Assembly: GCA_910585855.1 (NCBI GenBank)
Contig: CAJUGZ010000030.1
Coordinates: 1-23,122, forward strand
Length of the DNA: 23,122 nucleotides
DNA from: an uncultured Lachnospiraceae bacterium
GTDB lineage: Bacteria; Bacillota_A; Clostridia; Lachnospirales; Lachnospiraceae
Reading direction: 5' to 3'
Positions 1 through 9,002 of the stretch are shown here, in pieces (positions within the stretch are counted from its first letter, which is position 1; the number at the start of each line of letters is the position of its first letter). The position numbers were made by a program, and so were the translations under genes. The notes under the pieces were generated by a model. The model was not told where the DNA came from. It did not search any database and worked only from the letters and a program-made list of their open reading frames with translations.

Positions 1-193
1 CTTCCAGATAGACCACTTTATCATTCTTTCCATCCCCTGTACGATCTATTTTTTCGCAGGATGCAAAAGAAACCTTTGACCAATCAATGTTGTCATATCG
101 AACATTACTTTTTGCATATCCTGTCATATAAAATGCTCCACCAAAAATAGCTGCCAATAAGGCAGCAATTCCTAACACATACTTTTTTTTCAT
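1..193 (-). CDS. Exported/anchored protein, N-terminal part (cut by window edge)
   Basis: The N-terminal 64 residues of a protein whose 3' end lies beyond the left edge. It starts at an ATG with a good upstream site (AAGGAAAAGG, a few bases before the ATG), 29 bases after the stop of the NlpC/P60 gene, so it is the next gene of the conjugation operon. The N-terminus (MKKKYVLGIAALLAAIFGGAFY) has a short Lys-rich start and one hydrophobic segment at about residues 5-23, which looks like a signal peptide or membrane anchor. Near the cut end, at about residues 51-60, is an Asp/Gly-rich stretch (DRTGDGKNDK) of the kind seen in calcium-binding DxDxDG-like or FG-GAP/VCBS loops. That is a suggestion only. 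The family is not recognised. It is too short to give a function. Confidence 0.7.
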   Translation of the reverse strand, partial: MKKKYVLGIAALLAAIFGGAFYMTGYAKSNVRYDNIDWSKVSFASCEKIDRTGDGKNDKVVYLE

Positions 194-222
194 TTTCCTT
201 TTCCTTTCCTAATTTTTTCCTT

Positions 223-2832
223 TTAATCGTAAGGTCTTGCACACAAAACAATTTCATCCACACCCCAAATATTCCGATACACAACCTGTCCTTTTGAATA
301 AGAGGCTTCAATTGTTTTTCCATTTCCTGCATATAGTCCAACATGGGTGATACTTAAATAACTGTCACAGGGTTCATTTGCCCAGAAAATCAAATCTCCG
401 GGTGCTAAATCTTCATATGCAACTGCCCTGCCTTCTGCCACCATCTTTCTTGCCTGATAAGATGCCACATTTGTTCCCTGATAGCTTAAATCAACCCCAA
501 CTTCCAAATACACCCTATAGGTAAGAGAACTACAATCGTAATACCCTTCTTCATATCGTTTTGCCTGACTATAGATTGCTCCAACTTTTGTCATAGCAAC
601 TTGTACTGCTTCACTTCCTTTTTCACCCGGTATCAAATTTTTATTAATCTCAATTCGATCACTTTCTGTTAAAGAACTTCCATGACTTTCCCCGGATGCC
701 TGCTGCATCAATTTCCGATTTTCTGGCTTCATCAACTCACATAAAATTTCTTCCTCTTCCTTATTAAAATATCCTGTGCGAATCAAATCCATATAAGATA
801 ATAGCGTTACGGTTATTGTCCGATCGATTTCATAATAACTTTCTCCTTCTTCATCTTCATAACTAGATTCAACATCATCTATTGTATAAAAACACATAGT
901 ATCAAATATTTCCTGCAAGTTTTCTGTATTCTCTTCTTTAAGAACAAGAGTAAAATCTCCCATATTGTGCTTGACAGCATATACGGTAAGAATATCATAA
1001 TAAGTATCTGGAATCCCATCCCCTTCTAAATTGGCATATTGTAGTGTTACAGAAGCAATAGATGTTCCATCTACACTACTTTCGGCTTCTATTTCCTTTA
1101 AGTCTGCCTGAAATTCTTTCTGCATCTGAAAGATTAATTCTCCAGCAGTTACCTGTCCTGTTTCCAGATTTCCAATAGGGAAAAATACTGCAAATGGGGA
1201 TGCTAAAAGAAGCTGATAAAGAAAAAAGAAAGGTAACGATACTAAAAATAATAGTATCACCTTTCCTATTATCCATGTCATAACAGTTTTTATTGTAGCA
1301 GCAATGGCTATATTTACCTTTGCAACTACAATATCCTTTATTACAACAGACATTTTTTCCTGATTATCATTCTGAAGCATATGAATATAATGCGTTATCA
1401 TTCTTTTTTTCACAACAGTCTGATTCTGTCTTTCCTCTAGGCGGAAATTTTTCCTATCCGTTTTTCTACTTTTATCTCGTTTTTTTCTTCTTCCTTCCTG
1501 TCGGCTTCTGTCACTCTCTTTTCTGCTTAGTCTTTCCTCTTTCTTTTCTGACTTTTGCCTCTCTATCGTCTTTTCATTCCGTTTTTCCGTTCTATTATTC
1601 TTACGTTTCGAAATAACATCATTTTCTAACCATTTTTCTGGTGTTTTACCATGAACACACTGAATTTTTTCCTCCCAAATCTTTTTTCTTTCACCATCTC
1701 CTTTCCATCTACTACTAGAAACTTTTGGCTCATAACGTTTTCTTCTTGTTGTAGCTTTATTATCCGACAGTATGTTCTTTTTCCCTGTTTCCCTCCTTCT
1801 TTTACTTCTATTTCTACCTCGCAATCTTTCTTCTGATTTTTTAACAAAATCTTTCCTATATTTATCTCTATATCTGCTAGTAACGAAATTTCTTTCTACT
1901 CTATTTTTTCCATTTTTTTCAGAAGAAATTGCTCTTCTCCTTCCCTTATGCTTATCAGTAAAGAAATTCTTTCTATTTTCAACACGTTCTTCCTTATCTA
2001 TGAAAAAATTTTCTCTATTCTTATTTCCTTCATACCTATATTGGTCAGCAGAGAAAGGTTCTTTTTTTCTATCACTTCCTTTCTCATTCCTTTTAAATTG
2101 ATTCGCAATCCTCCTTTCTTTATATTCATCATATGATTTACTCTTTCCTGATGAAGATTCCCTATCCTTTTTTCTATCACCTTCCTTTGATTCTTTTCCT
2201 GTATTTTCCTGCAGATCTTCTGTATAATATTTTCTTTCTGTTCTCTTTCCTTTTTGCCTTTTTTCAACTTCTTTTCTTTGTCTTTTTTCCTTACTTTCTT
2301 TCTTCTTTAAGGTATAATTATCACCCTTTAATTGTTTAAGAGAATCGGAAGTTGAATTTTTCTTCCAAGCATATTTTCTCCCTTTCCTAATCCCAGAATT
2401 TCTTTTTCTTTTTTCTGAAATATGCTTCTCAATATTTTTTGCTGCATCCGTTGTTATATCATAAATCTGCTCATAAGTCTGAACTACTTCTTTTAACTCT
2501 TGTCCACCCTCTATCTCATCTGCAGCAATGCTTCCCCATACAGCAGCTTGCTCTCTCAGCCCTCCTTTTTCTTTTTTTCTATTCTTTTGCTGATTTTCCT
2601 TTTTCAATTCTTCCTTTTTCTCTATTTTCTTATGATAGATAAAAGCAGTTTTTCTTACCGCTTTCCAAACTTTTATTTTTTGTTCTCTATTTAATAAAAA
2701 ACTTCGCTGCTTCTTTTTTTCCCCTAAAAAAAAATTCCTTCCATTTAATTTCCTATGTTGTTTTTGTTTCCCCTTATCCCCACCCACCTCCCTATCCCCT
2801 TTTCTTTTTCCATTTTTCTCTTTATATCTCAT
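223..2832 (-). CDS. CD1108-like membrane protein with very basic N-terminal tail and C-terminal NlpC/P60 peptidoglycan hydrolase
   Basis: An 869-residue protein starting at the ATG ending at 2832, one base after the VirB4 stop and preceded by AGAGGAAG. An upstream in-frame ATG at 2901 would overlap VirB4 by 68 bases and is less likely. Residues 1 to about 480 are extremely rich in Lys, Arg and Glu with little hydrophobic content, so probably disordered and cytoplasmic. One or two membrane segments lie at about 505-550. An extracytoplasmic region follows, and residues about 735-868 form an NlpC/P60 (C40) domain with the catalytic Cys in YDCSS (Cys767) and His in ITHVGLYAG (His830). Such proteins of Gram-positive conjugation systems cut peptidoglycan to let the channel through, the role of VirB1. 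The domain layout matches the CD1108 mobile-element family. The length and charge of the tail are unusual and its role is unknown. Confidence 0.85.
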   Translation of the reverse strand: MRYKEKNGKRKGDREVGGDKGKQKQHRKLNGRNFFLGEKKKQRSFLLNREQKIKVWKAVRKTAFIYHKKIEKKEELKKENQQKNRKKEKGGLREQAAVWGSIAADEIEGGQELKEVVQTYEQIYDITTDAAKNIEKHISEKRKRNSGIRKGRKYAWKKNSTSDSLKQLKGDNYTLKKKESKEKRQRKEVEKRQKGKRTERKYYTEDLQENTGKESKEGDRKKDRESSSGKSKSYDEYKERRIANQFKRNEKGSDRKKEPFSADQYRYEGNKNRENFFIDKEERVENRKNFFTDKHKGRRRAISSEKNGKNRVERNFVTSRYRDKYRKDFVKKSEERLRGRNRSKRRRETGKKNILSDNKATTRRKRYEPKVSSSRWKGDGERKKIWEEKIQCVHGKTPEKWLENDVISKRKNNRTEKRNEKTIERQKSEKKEERLSRKESDRSRQEGRRKKRDKSRKTDRKNFRLEERQNQTVVKKRMITHYIHMLQNDNQEKMSVVIKDIVVAKVNIAIAATIKTVMTWIIGKVILLFLVSLPFFFLYQLLLASPFAVFFPIGNLETGQVTAGELIFQMQKEFQADLKEIEAESSVDGTSIASVTLQYANLEGDGIPDTYYDILTVYAVKHNMGDFTLVLKEENTENLQEIFDTMCFYTIDDVESSYEDEEGESYYEIDRTITVTLLSYMDLIRTGYFNKEEEEILCELMKPENRKLMQQASGESHGSSLTESDRIEINKNLIPGEKGSEAVQVAMTKVGAIYSQAKRYEEGYYDCSSLTYRVYLEVGVDLSYQGTNVASYQARKMVAEGRAVAYEDLAPGDLIFWANEPCDSYLSITHVGLYAGNGKTIEASYSKGQVVYRNIWGVDEIVLCARPYD

Positions 2833-2833
2833 C

Positions 2834-5554
2834 TTATTCTTCCTCTGCCTGCAGTACCTGCTTTTCATAGAAATTTGTATTAAACATCTTATAAAGATCA
2901 CTTTCTTTTGGAATGGTATTATCCACTACAATTTGCCTTTTTCCATGAATAATTAAGCATTTTCCTTCATCTGCCTTCTTTAAATATTCAATTTTCGATT
3001 CCGAAATATCAAAATTTTTTGCAATATAGGCACAATCCGAACTTTTCTGTTTTAATAAAGCAATATAAGCAGAATTCGTAATTAACGTATCAAATCGTGG
3101 ACTTTGAATCAGATCAATTGAATTTTGTGTAATTCCGGTTGGAATCCCTCCGAATTTTCTCCATGTTTTCCATGAAGACACAAGAAAATCTGCCGTTTCT
3201 GGCTCATTTAATAAATAATGGGCTTCCTCAAAATAAATCCATGTTGCTTTTCCTTTTTTTAAATTTTCTGCCACACGATTGCTGATACAAGTCATAATCA
3301 CTAGCATACCAAGAGTACGAACAGATGGTTTTAAATTCTTAAGACCAAATCCTAAAATTCTTGCCTGAATATTGGTATTTCCTTTTCTTGAAAACATATC
3401 CAAACTCCCAGCTGTAAATGGCTCTAAATAAAGTGCCAAGTCTTCTGCTTCTATCTCCTCCTGTTCCTTTACAATTTCCAGAAAATCCAACATGGTTTTT
3501 TCCTCTTTCCACCCATCTGAAAAAAGAATTTTGGCACAACGGCTAATAATGGCTCTTTCTCTTGGTGTCAGGCTATCCTCTTTACAAGCCGCACAATGAC
3601 TGTATAAATAATCTGTCTTTTCTGCAATAGCCTCCTTTTTATCTTCCCGATTTTCCGAAATAGCAAGCGGATTAATCGTAATATCTGCATTTACATCAAT
3701 ATTGACATAACTTCCATGATACCGTGATACAAACTCAAGATATTCATTCTGATAATCAAGAATAATAATATCATCTTCTGTATTTAAAAATACCTGTGAC
3801 ATCTCATTTTTGGTAAACATAGATTTTCCAAATCCAGTTAAGCCAAAAATCCAGCCACCGGGAAAAGGCAGTGTCTTCCGATTTCCAATCACTTCATTTC
3901 TTGAAATTTCATTGACTCCATAAAAAATAGCCCCCTCTCCCGGAAGGCTTAATTCCTGCACATTAAATGGATGAAATGCACACAAAGATTCTGTCAGCAT
4001 GGTTCGCTTAACCTGTATCTGACGTACCCCAATCGGAAGCAAGGTATTCAAACCTTCTCTTTGACGGTTTTCTAATAGTTCAATCCGACATCCTTCTCCG
4101 GCTCTCTTAAAAGATTCCGTCAAATGTTCTAATTCTTCTTTGGTTTCTGCATAAATCAAAATATAAATTCCAACTAAAAAAAGAGTTTGATCTTCCTCTG
4201 TCACAGCATCTATCATATCCTGAATATCTTTTTTATCCCTTTGCTTTTTATAAGAAATATCAGAAGAAAAGGCATTTTGCTGATTCCGTTTGATTTGTTG
4301 CCGCCGAATGGTATCCTCCACGCCAAGATAACAATTATCTAATATAGCAATAGTATCATCTTCTTTAATTGGTACTACATCAACGGTCAGCATACTATGA
4401 CCGGGAATGGCTGCCAATTCATTCATAAAGCGATCCGTTACTTTTCTGGTATATTTACTAATATAAAGCACTCGACTATACTTTTCCTCATCTATAATCA
4501 TCGTTGGCAGATATTTTAATTTTTGATTACAGAGATCATTTTTTACATCACGTTTTTGCTCTTTCCATTCTTGATAATCAAATCCTAACTGTTCTGTTTT
4601 ATCACAAGAATGGTAAAACCCATATAGAATTTCCATCCGCTCTGCAGCAGAAAAAGGAATGAGAACGGAATCCATTTTTCGAAAACGCTTGATCAAATCA
4701 GCTTCTAAAAGAGTAAAATACGATTTTGCTTCCTGAAAATCTGGTTTTTCAATGGTTATTGTAAGGTATCGTTCCCTTACCATTCCATTTGTTCCACCAC
4801 TAATTTTATCTTTTATATACTCATTATAAAGTTCCCGAAAGCTATCAAAGTCATCGTTTCTCTTCCTTAAATAAAGATTTTTCTCTTCCTCCTTTTTTCT
4901 CATTTTATGATTGATTGTAATTTTAAACGGAACACCCACGGAAGATAAAAAATCTTCATAAAGATCTAATATCTGATTTTTTCCTTCCTCATCTTCTGTT
5001 TCATAATTCACATCCTGTAAAAAATAAGTCTTTGACCACTTTTTATCTGTAAGCTGAAAAATGCCATCCTCAGAAAATGCCAAAAATTCCAATGTTTCTT
5101 GTACGCTTTTAGGCGTCTTATAAAGTGGCTCATCTGGTCTGCTGTATTTATCCAACCTGCCAAAAGACCACTTCATTTTATGTTTTTTCATTTTTCCTTT
5201 TGTCTTTTTCTCCTCCATTTTTTTCTTATCCGCTCTCGAACGTTCCACTTTTACTTCCTCTGTTGATACAAAAAACAACGTTTTCGAAAACAATAAGGAA
5301 AAATATTTTTTTATGTACTCCATTGCATCCATACCATCCTTATGAAAAAATCCTAAAAAGATAATAGGAAGAACAGCAAAGACCGCTAAATAGCTGCAAA
5401 GCAGCATCGGCAAATGAAAAAAGCTATAACCCGTCCAAAATAATACGATTCCTGCAATCCCAGCCAAGATCATCGAACAAACCTGCTTGACTCCAAAATC
5501 CTGCCATACACTTCCTTTCATTTCCGTTAGATCTCTGTTAATCTCAATTTTCAC
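2834..5554 (-). CDS. VirB4-type conjugation ATPase with fused PrgI-like N-terminal membrane domain
   Basis: A 906-residue protein. Residues 1 to about 100 contain two hydrophobic segments (about 25-41 and 48-70) and the start MKIEINRDLTEMKGSVW, which resembles a stand-alone PrgI family protein. A Lys/Glu-rich linker (about 101-130) leads to a VirB4/TraC-type ATPase: Walker A GLTGFGKS at 571-578, an IIILDYQNEY strand near 596-605, and a Walker B-like WIYFEEAHYLL further on. VirB4 ATPases power assembly and substrate transfer of the type IV secretion channel at the inner face of the membrane. The ATPase part matches the CD1110-type family of Clostridia elements. It sits 24 bases after the VirB6-like gene and one base before the NlpC/P60 gene, the usual VirB6-VirB4-hydrolase order. 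ATPase identity is firm; the PrgI label for the N-terminus rests on position, length and topology. Confidence 0.92.
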   Translation of the reverse strand: MKIEINRDLTEMKGSVWQDFGVKQVCSMILAGIAGIVLFWTGYSFFHLPMLLCSYLAVFAVLPIIFLGFFHKDGMDAMEYIKKYFSLLFSKTLFFVSTEEVKVERSRADKKKMEEKKTKGKMKKHKMKWSFGRLDKYSRPDEPLYKTPKSVQETLEFLAFSEDGIFQLTDKKWSKTYFLQDVNYETEDEEGKNQILDLYEDFLSSVGVPFKITINHKMRKKEEEKNLYLRKRNDDFDSFRELYNEYIKDKISGGTNGMVRERYLTITIEKPDFQEAKSYFTLLEADLIKRFRKMDSVLIPFSAAERMEILYGFYHSCDKTEQLGFDYQEWKEQKRDVKNDLCNQKLKYLPTMIIDEEKYSRVLYISKYTRKVTDRFMNELAAIPGHSMLTVDVVPIKEDDTIAILDNCYLGVEDTIRRQQIKRNQQNAFSSDISYKKQRDKKDIQDMIDAVTEEDQTLFLVGIYILIYAETKEELEHLTESFKRAGEGCRIELLENRQREGLNTLLPIGVRQIQVKRTMLTESLCAFHPFNVQELSLPGEGAIFYGVNEISRNEVIGNRKTLPFPGGWIFGLTGFGKSMFTKNEMSQVFLNTEDDIIILDYQNEYLEFVSRYHGSYVNIDVNADITINPLAISENREDKKEAIAEKTDYLYSHCAACKEDSLTPRERAIISRCAKILFSDGWKEEKTMLDFLEIVKEQEEIEAEDLALYLEPFTAGSLDMFSRKGNTNIQARILGFGLKNLKPSVRTLGMLVIMTCISNRVAENLKKGKATWIYFEEAHYLLNEPETADFLVSSWKTWRKFGGIPTGITQNSIDLIQSPRFDTLITNSAYIALLKQKSSDCAYIAKNFDISESKIEYLKKADEGKCLIIHGKRQIVVDNTIPKESDLYKMFNTNFYEKQVLQAEEE

Positions 5555-5578
5555 TCTTTTTCACCTCTCTCTTATTCA

Positions 5579-6418
5579 TTACAGCCCAAACATTCTTCCT
5601 GTCCAATCCTTTGCTGATTTTACTGCTCCTACTGTAAGAAGGATCGTGCAGCCATTTAGGATTAACTGTATCATAACTTGCAAAAAAGCTGGCAAATCCG
5701 ATGTCATTTCCATAATATCGCTTGTCATTCCATACATCATAAACAGATTGCTAATTTCAATCGACAATACAATACTAATCCCTTCCAATAAAACGGATGC
5801 CAAACTTTTCAAATAACTTATCATCACATCCGTAATTCTTCCACTTCCCGCATAGGTTGACATTGCAACTGCTCCATATGGTATCATAACTAAGGTTCTT
5901 AAAAATCGAAAAAATACAGCATAAACCAGAAAAAAGCCACAGGCAAGTACAAGCAGGAAAAGAACTACCAGTACAAGAAATGCAAGAAATCCATCAAAAA
6001 AACCAACCTGTTTTATAATTTCTTTCTGTTCTTCTGTAACACCAAGTTCATAACTGCCATCCATGCCAATATAGTTTACTAAAACTCCTACGCTTCGAAA
6101 CAATACCTGAATCACTTGCATAGAATAAGTAACAAGAGCCTCTGTAATCGAAAGCCGCAGAAACATCCTTAGAATATATTCCATCCGCATATCATCCTTA
6201 AATGACAAACTCTCATTTGCCCACCCTGCCAGAAAAAAAACTGCTGTTAAACTCCCTCCAATTGCTACAAAAACAGGTTCTAAATTTTTTATCAGTTCCC
6301 ACGGCTTCCCTCCAGAAAACTGTTCGGGTGCTTGTACCAGAAGTTCAAGAGCAAACCCAGTCATACTATTCCATAACTGGAAGGCAAACTCCAACAGGTT
6401 AAGGATACTTTCTGCCAT
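5579..6418 (-). CDS. VirB6/TrbL-like polytopic conjugation channel protein (CD1112-type)
   Basis: A 279-residue membrane protein with about five to six hydrophobic segments, a glycine-rich turn (VFVAIGGSLTAVFFLAGWA) after an amphipathic N-terminus, and a long hydrophobic hairpin around residues 145-175 followed by an Arg/Pro-containing loop (RFLRTLVMIPYGAVAMSTYA). This layout is that of the VirB6/TrbL-like proteins of Clostridia conjugative elements, which form part of the membrane channel. The start is preceded by an unusually strong site, AAAGGAGGGAGG, just upstream of the ATG. It lies between the Maff2-like gene (42-base gap, the longest in the operon) and the VirB4 gene, which supports the assignment. 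The family name is from memory; no catalytic residue applies. Confidence 0.82.
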   Translation of the reverse strand: MAESILNLLEFAFQLWNSMTGFALELLVQAPEQFSGGKPWELIKNLEPVFVAIGGSLTAVFFLAGWANESLSFKDDMRMEYILRMFLRLSITEALVTYSMQVIQVLFRSVGVLVNYIGMDGSYELGVTEEQKEIIKQVGFFDGFLAFLVLVVLFLLVLACGFFLVYAVFFRFLRTLVMIPYGAVAMSTYAGSGRITDVMISYLKSLASVLLEGISIVLSIEISNLFMMYGMTSDIMEMTSDLPAFLQVMIQLILNGCTILLTVGAVKSAKDWTGRMFGL

Positions 6419-6460
6419 ATAGATCCTCCCTCCTTTCCTGATTTCTATTATCTATTCCTA

Positions 6461-6820
6461 TTAAAGTCCAAATGCTGCAATTAAAACACCTGCAGCTGCC
6501 ATAATAAATCCTCCTCCAATTCCCATTAATGCGGAAGATAACCCTGCTGTATCCTGTTGCTGTAAAGAACTACCCAGTGAAAAAAGATTTTTTATTACGA
6601 TAATGATTCCTACTGCACTGACCACTGCAATTGCTAATGCTTTAACAATGGTAAATGGTTGTAATACCTGTTCCACTACAGCATCCGTGTCTGTAGCATA
6701 AACCATACTTTTATAAAATAATAAAGAAATGAATTGTAACAAAAAAATAAATGTCCATTGACAACGCTTCTCTATCTCTATTCTTCTTTTTAAAAATACT
6801 TTTTTCTTTTTTTGCATCAT
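6461..6820 (-). CDS. Maff2-like small membrane protein (VirB2-like candidate)
   Basis: A 119-residue protein with a basic N-terminus, a hydrophobic segment at about residues 22-41 ending in VYA, likely signal peptidase cleavage after Ala42, and then two hydrophobic helices (about 58-77 and 97-117) separated by a short polar loop (SSLQQQDTAGLSS). After cleavage it would be a two-helix protein of about 77 residues, the size and topology of VirB2-type conjugative pilins. It matches the Maff2 family found beside VirB6 and VirD4 genes in Clostridia elements. Two ATGs stand side by side at the start; AAGGAG is better spaced for the second (6817), so the protein may be one residue shorter. It lies 7 bases after the coupling protein gene. 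Confidence 0.82.
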   Translation of the reverse strand: MMQKKKKVFLKRRIEIEKRCQWTFIFLLQFISLLFYKSMVYATDTDAVVEQVLQPFTIVKALAIAVVSAVGIIIVIKNLFSLGSSLQQQDTAGLSSALMGIGGGFIMAAAGVLIAAFGL

Positions 6821-6827
6821 TTTCTCC

Positions 6828-9002
6828 TTATCCTACCTCTTCTATCTGCTTTATTTTTTGAATTAATTTCCAATCTTTTAATAAACTCAAACGCTTCTGC
6901 TCCATCTGATGAGCCGTCAGTTCTGGATTCAAATAATCCTTTACCATTTCTTCAGGAAGTTCTTCTAATCCTTTTTGTATTTGTTCCATCTGATCCGAAG
7001 CAAACTCTACTTCTTGTAAAATTTCTAATATAGATTTTTTCTTCCACTTTCCTAATTTCTTCTGTTCTATCCTATTCTTTTTCCATTTTTGCCCGATTCT
7101 CTCTTGTTTTTCTATTTTATCAAGCGATCCTTCTGTTTCCTTTTGATCCATTTCCTGATACTCTTTTAATATAGAAATATCTTCTTCATCCGGCAAAGCA
7201 AGCAATTCCTTTAATGTCATTGTTGTCATATAAACTTTTTCGCCTGCCTGTGCTGCTTTTTCATAATAAGTGATAGAATCCTGATTTAAAATTTCAATCC
7301 CAGTCTGATTTTCTTCTGAAATTGGAACATGACGATATTTTGAAAACTTAATTTTCCCATTTTTCAGGATATGATGTTTGGTATCATACTTTTGATCATA
7401 AACGGGATCAAAACCGCTGATTAACACCAACGCATGACTACGTTTCAATTTTCGGACTTCACCCGGCGTCAAAAGTTCCCTTCCTAATACATCGTAATTT
7501 TTTCCATGTGATGGCATTTTTCCACGGGAAGAACTGGTACTTCGTTTATTGATCGTTTTCTTGCCCAACTCCTCTGAGATATATTTATGACTGCTTTGTT
7601 CATTTCCCCCCAAATAAACTAGTGTATCACAGTTTCCAACTATGGTTTCCCATTTTTCTCTCTCAAACAATACCTTAAGCTGTCCCATGTTTTGTATAAA
7701 AATATTGACACTAATATTGCGACTTCGCATCGTGCTTTCTAGCTGCATAAAATCATCTGGTAAAGCAACATTGGGAAATTCATCCAGCCAGAACTCTACT
7801 GGAATCGGCAATTCTCCATCAAACATAAAATCTGCTTGATAATATAATTCCTGAAATAGTTGTGTATAAGCCATTCCTACTATAAAATTATAGGATTTAT
7901 CTACATCTGGAATCACACAAAATAACGCTGTTTTCTGCTTTCCATCACCATTCCACCCTATTCCAATGCTGGCAAAATCCATATCATCACTGCTTAATAT
8001 TCTGCGAACCCCCTTCGTTTCAAAAAATGCCATTCGAGAATTTGCACTAATAATAATACTCCTGATTGTATCACCTGCACCACGCATACACTTCCAATAG
8101 GAACGAACGGCTGGATGTTCTTCTCCTAACGGAGAATATTTTTCTAATTTCTTCATAATCCTGTCCAATTCACTGTTTCCCTCTTCGGTCACTTCTGCCT
8201 TTGCCAGTAAATCAAGAAGGGTATTAAAATTTTGCCGTTCTGGTGGTTCTTCCAACCAGACATAATAAAAAAGGGATTGCAGATACAAACTCTCCGCTTT
8301 TTCCCAAAAAGGATCTTGAGAACTACTTTTTTTCGGTGTGGTATTGGCAATTAAATTGTTAATCAGCTTTGTAACGTCCTCTTCTTTCCTTATATAAACA
8401 AAAGGATTATAACGATCACTCTTTTCCATACTGACAAGATTCAATACTTTAATCCGATACCCTGCATGTTTCAGTATCTCTCCACATTTCAGTAAAAGTT
8501 CTCCTTTTGGATCAGTGACCACAATCGATCCTGCCATTCGGTAAATATTTGGAATTACAAGCCGGAACGTCTTTCCCGATCCAGAACCTCCAATTCCAAG
8601 CAGATTGTTATTCAAATTCGTATGTTGTGTATTGGTACTCATTCTTAAATTCTCGGTAATAATTTTATTTTTTGACGGATTGGAATCCTTCAGTTGCTTT
8701 GTTAATGCTTTTGCAGACAACCAATCTGACGAGCCATACTCTTTTCCTATCATATAGTTTTTATAAAACTGCGTATAAAGAAAAAACCAAATCATTACGA
8801 TTGATACGCTAATTAAAATAAACCAGATACTATAGGTATTCCAATAGTTTTTTCCAAACGGATGCAGCATGATATAATTTACTCGATCCGCCACTTGTTC
8901 CATTTTCATTCCCGGTTCATAGATCCAAGAAAATAAATATGCCAGATAACTAACAACCAAAAGTTCTGCCACCAATAAAGACCAGTTTACTTTCTGTTTC
9001 AT
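6828..9002 (-). CDS. VirD4/TraG-type coupling protein (CD1115-like)
   Basis: A 724-residue type IV coupling ATPase, which brings the relaxase-DNA complex to the secretion channel. Two N-terminal membrane segments (about 8-27 and 57-77) are followed by the conserved EYGSSDWLS region, Walker A GGSGSGKT (138-145), VVTDPKGELL (161-170), Walker B FWLDEF (404-409) and the sensor-like NIFIQNMGQL (433-442). The core ends near residue 550. The last 150 or so residues are charged and probably helical, a C-terminal extension that in related proteins can contact substrate or accessory factors. The start ATG overlaps the stop of the upstream DUF3801 gene as ATGA, indicating translational coupling, as expected for a PcfB-PcfC style pair. 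Confidence 0.95.
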   Translation of the reverse strand: MKQKVNWSLLVAELLVVSYLAYLFSWIYEPGMKMEQVADRVNYIMLHPFGKNYWNTYSIWFILISVSIVMIWFFLYTQFYKNYMIGKEYGSSDWLSAKALTKQLKDSNPSKNKIITENLRMSTNTQHTNLNNNLLGIGGSGSGKTFRLVIPNIYRMAGSIVVTDPKGELLLKCGEILKHAGYRIKVLNLVSMEKSDRYNPFVYIRKEEDVTKLINNLIANTTPKKSSSQDPFWEKAESLYLQSLFYYVWLEEPPERQNFNTLLDLLAKAEVTEEGNSELDRIMKKLEKYSPLGEEHPAVRSYWKCMRGAGDTIRSIIISANSRMAFFETKGVRRILSSDDMDFASIGIGWNGDGKQKTALFCVIPDVDKSYNFIVGMAYTQLFQELYYQADFMFDGELPIPVEFWLDEFPNVALPDDFMQLESTMRSRNISVNIFIQNMGQLKVLFEREKWETIVGNCDTLVYLGGNEQSSHKYISEELGKKTINKRSTSSSRGKMPSHGKNYDVLGRELLTPGEVRKLKRSHALVLISGFDPVYDQKYDTKHHILKNGKIKFSKYRHVPISEENQTGIEILNQDSITYYEKAAQAGEKVYMTTMTLKELLALPDEEDISILKEYQEMDQKETEGSLDKIEKQERIGQKWKKNRIEQKKLGKWKKKSILEILQEVEFASDQMEQIQKGLEELPEEMVKDYLNPELTAHQMEQKRLSLLKDWKLIQKIKQIEEVG

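Noticed and set aside
1320..2700. Several plus-strand open frames of 60-110 codons opposite the NlpC/P60 gene
   Set aside because: Their products are Phe/Leu/Ser-rich strings that simply mirror the Lys/Arg/Glu-rich minus-strand gene. They lack ribosome binding sites and run against the operon.
2833..2901. Upstream ATG (2901) as the start of the NlpC/P60 gene
   Set aside because: It would overlap the VirB4 gene by 68 bases and has no good ribosome binding site, whereas the ATG at 2832 follows AGAGGAAG and the VirB4 stop by one base.
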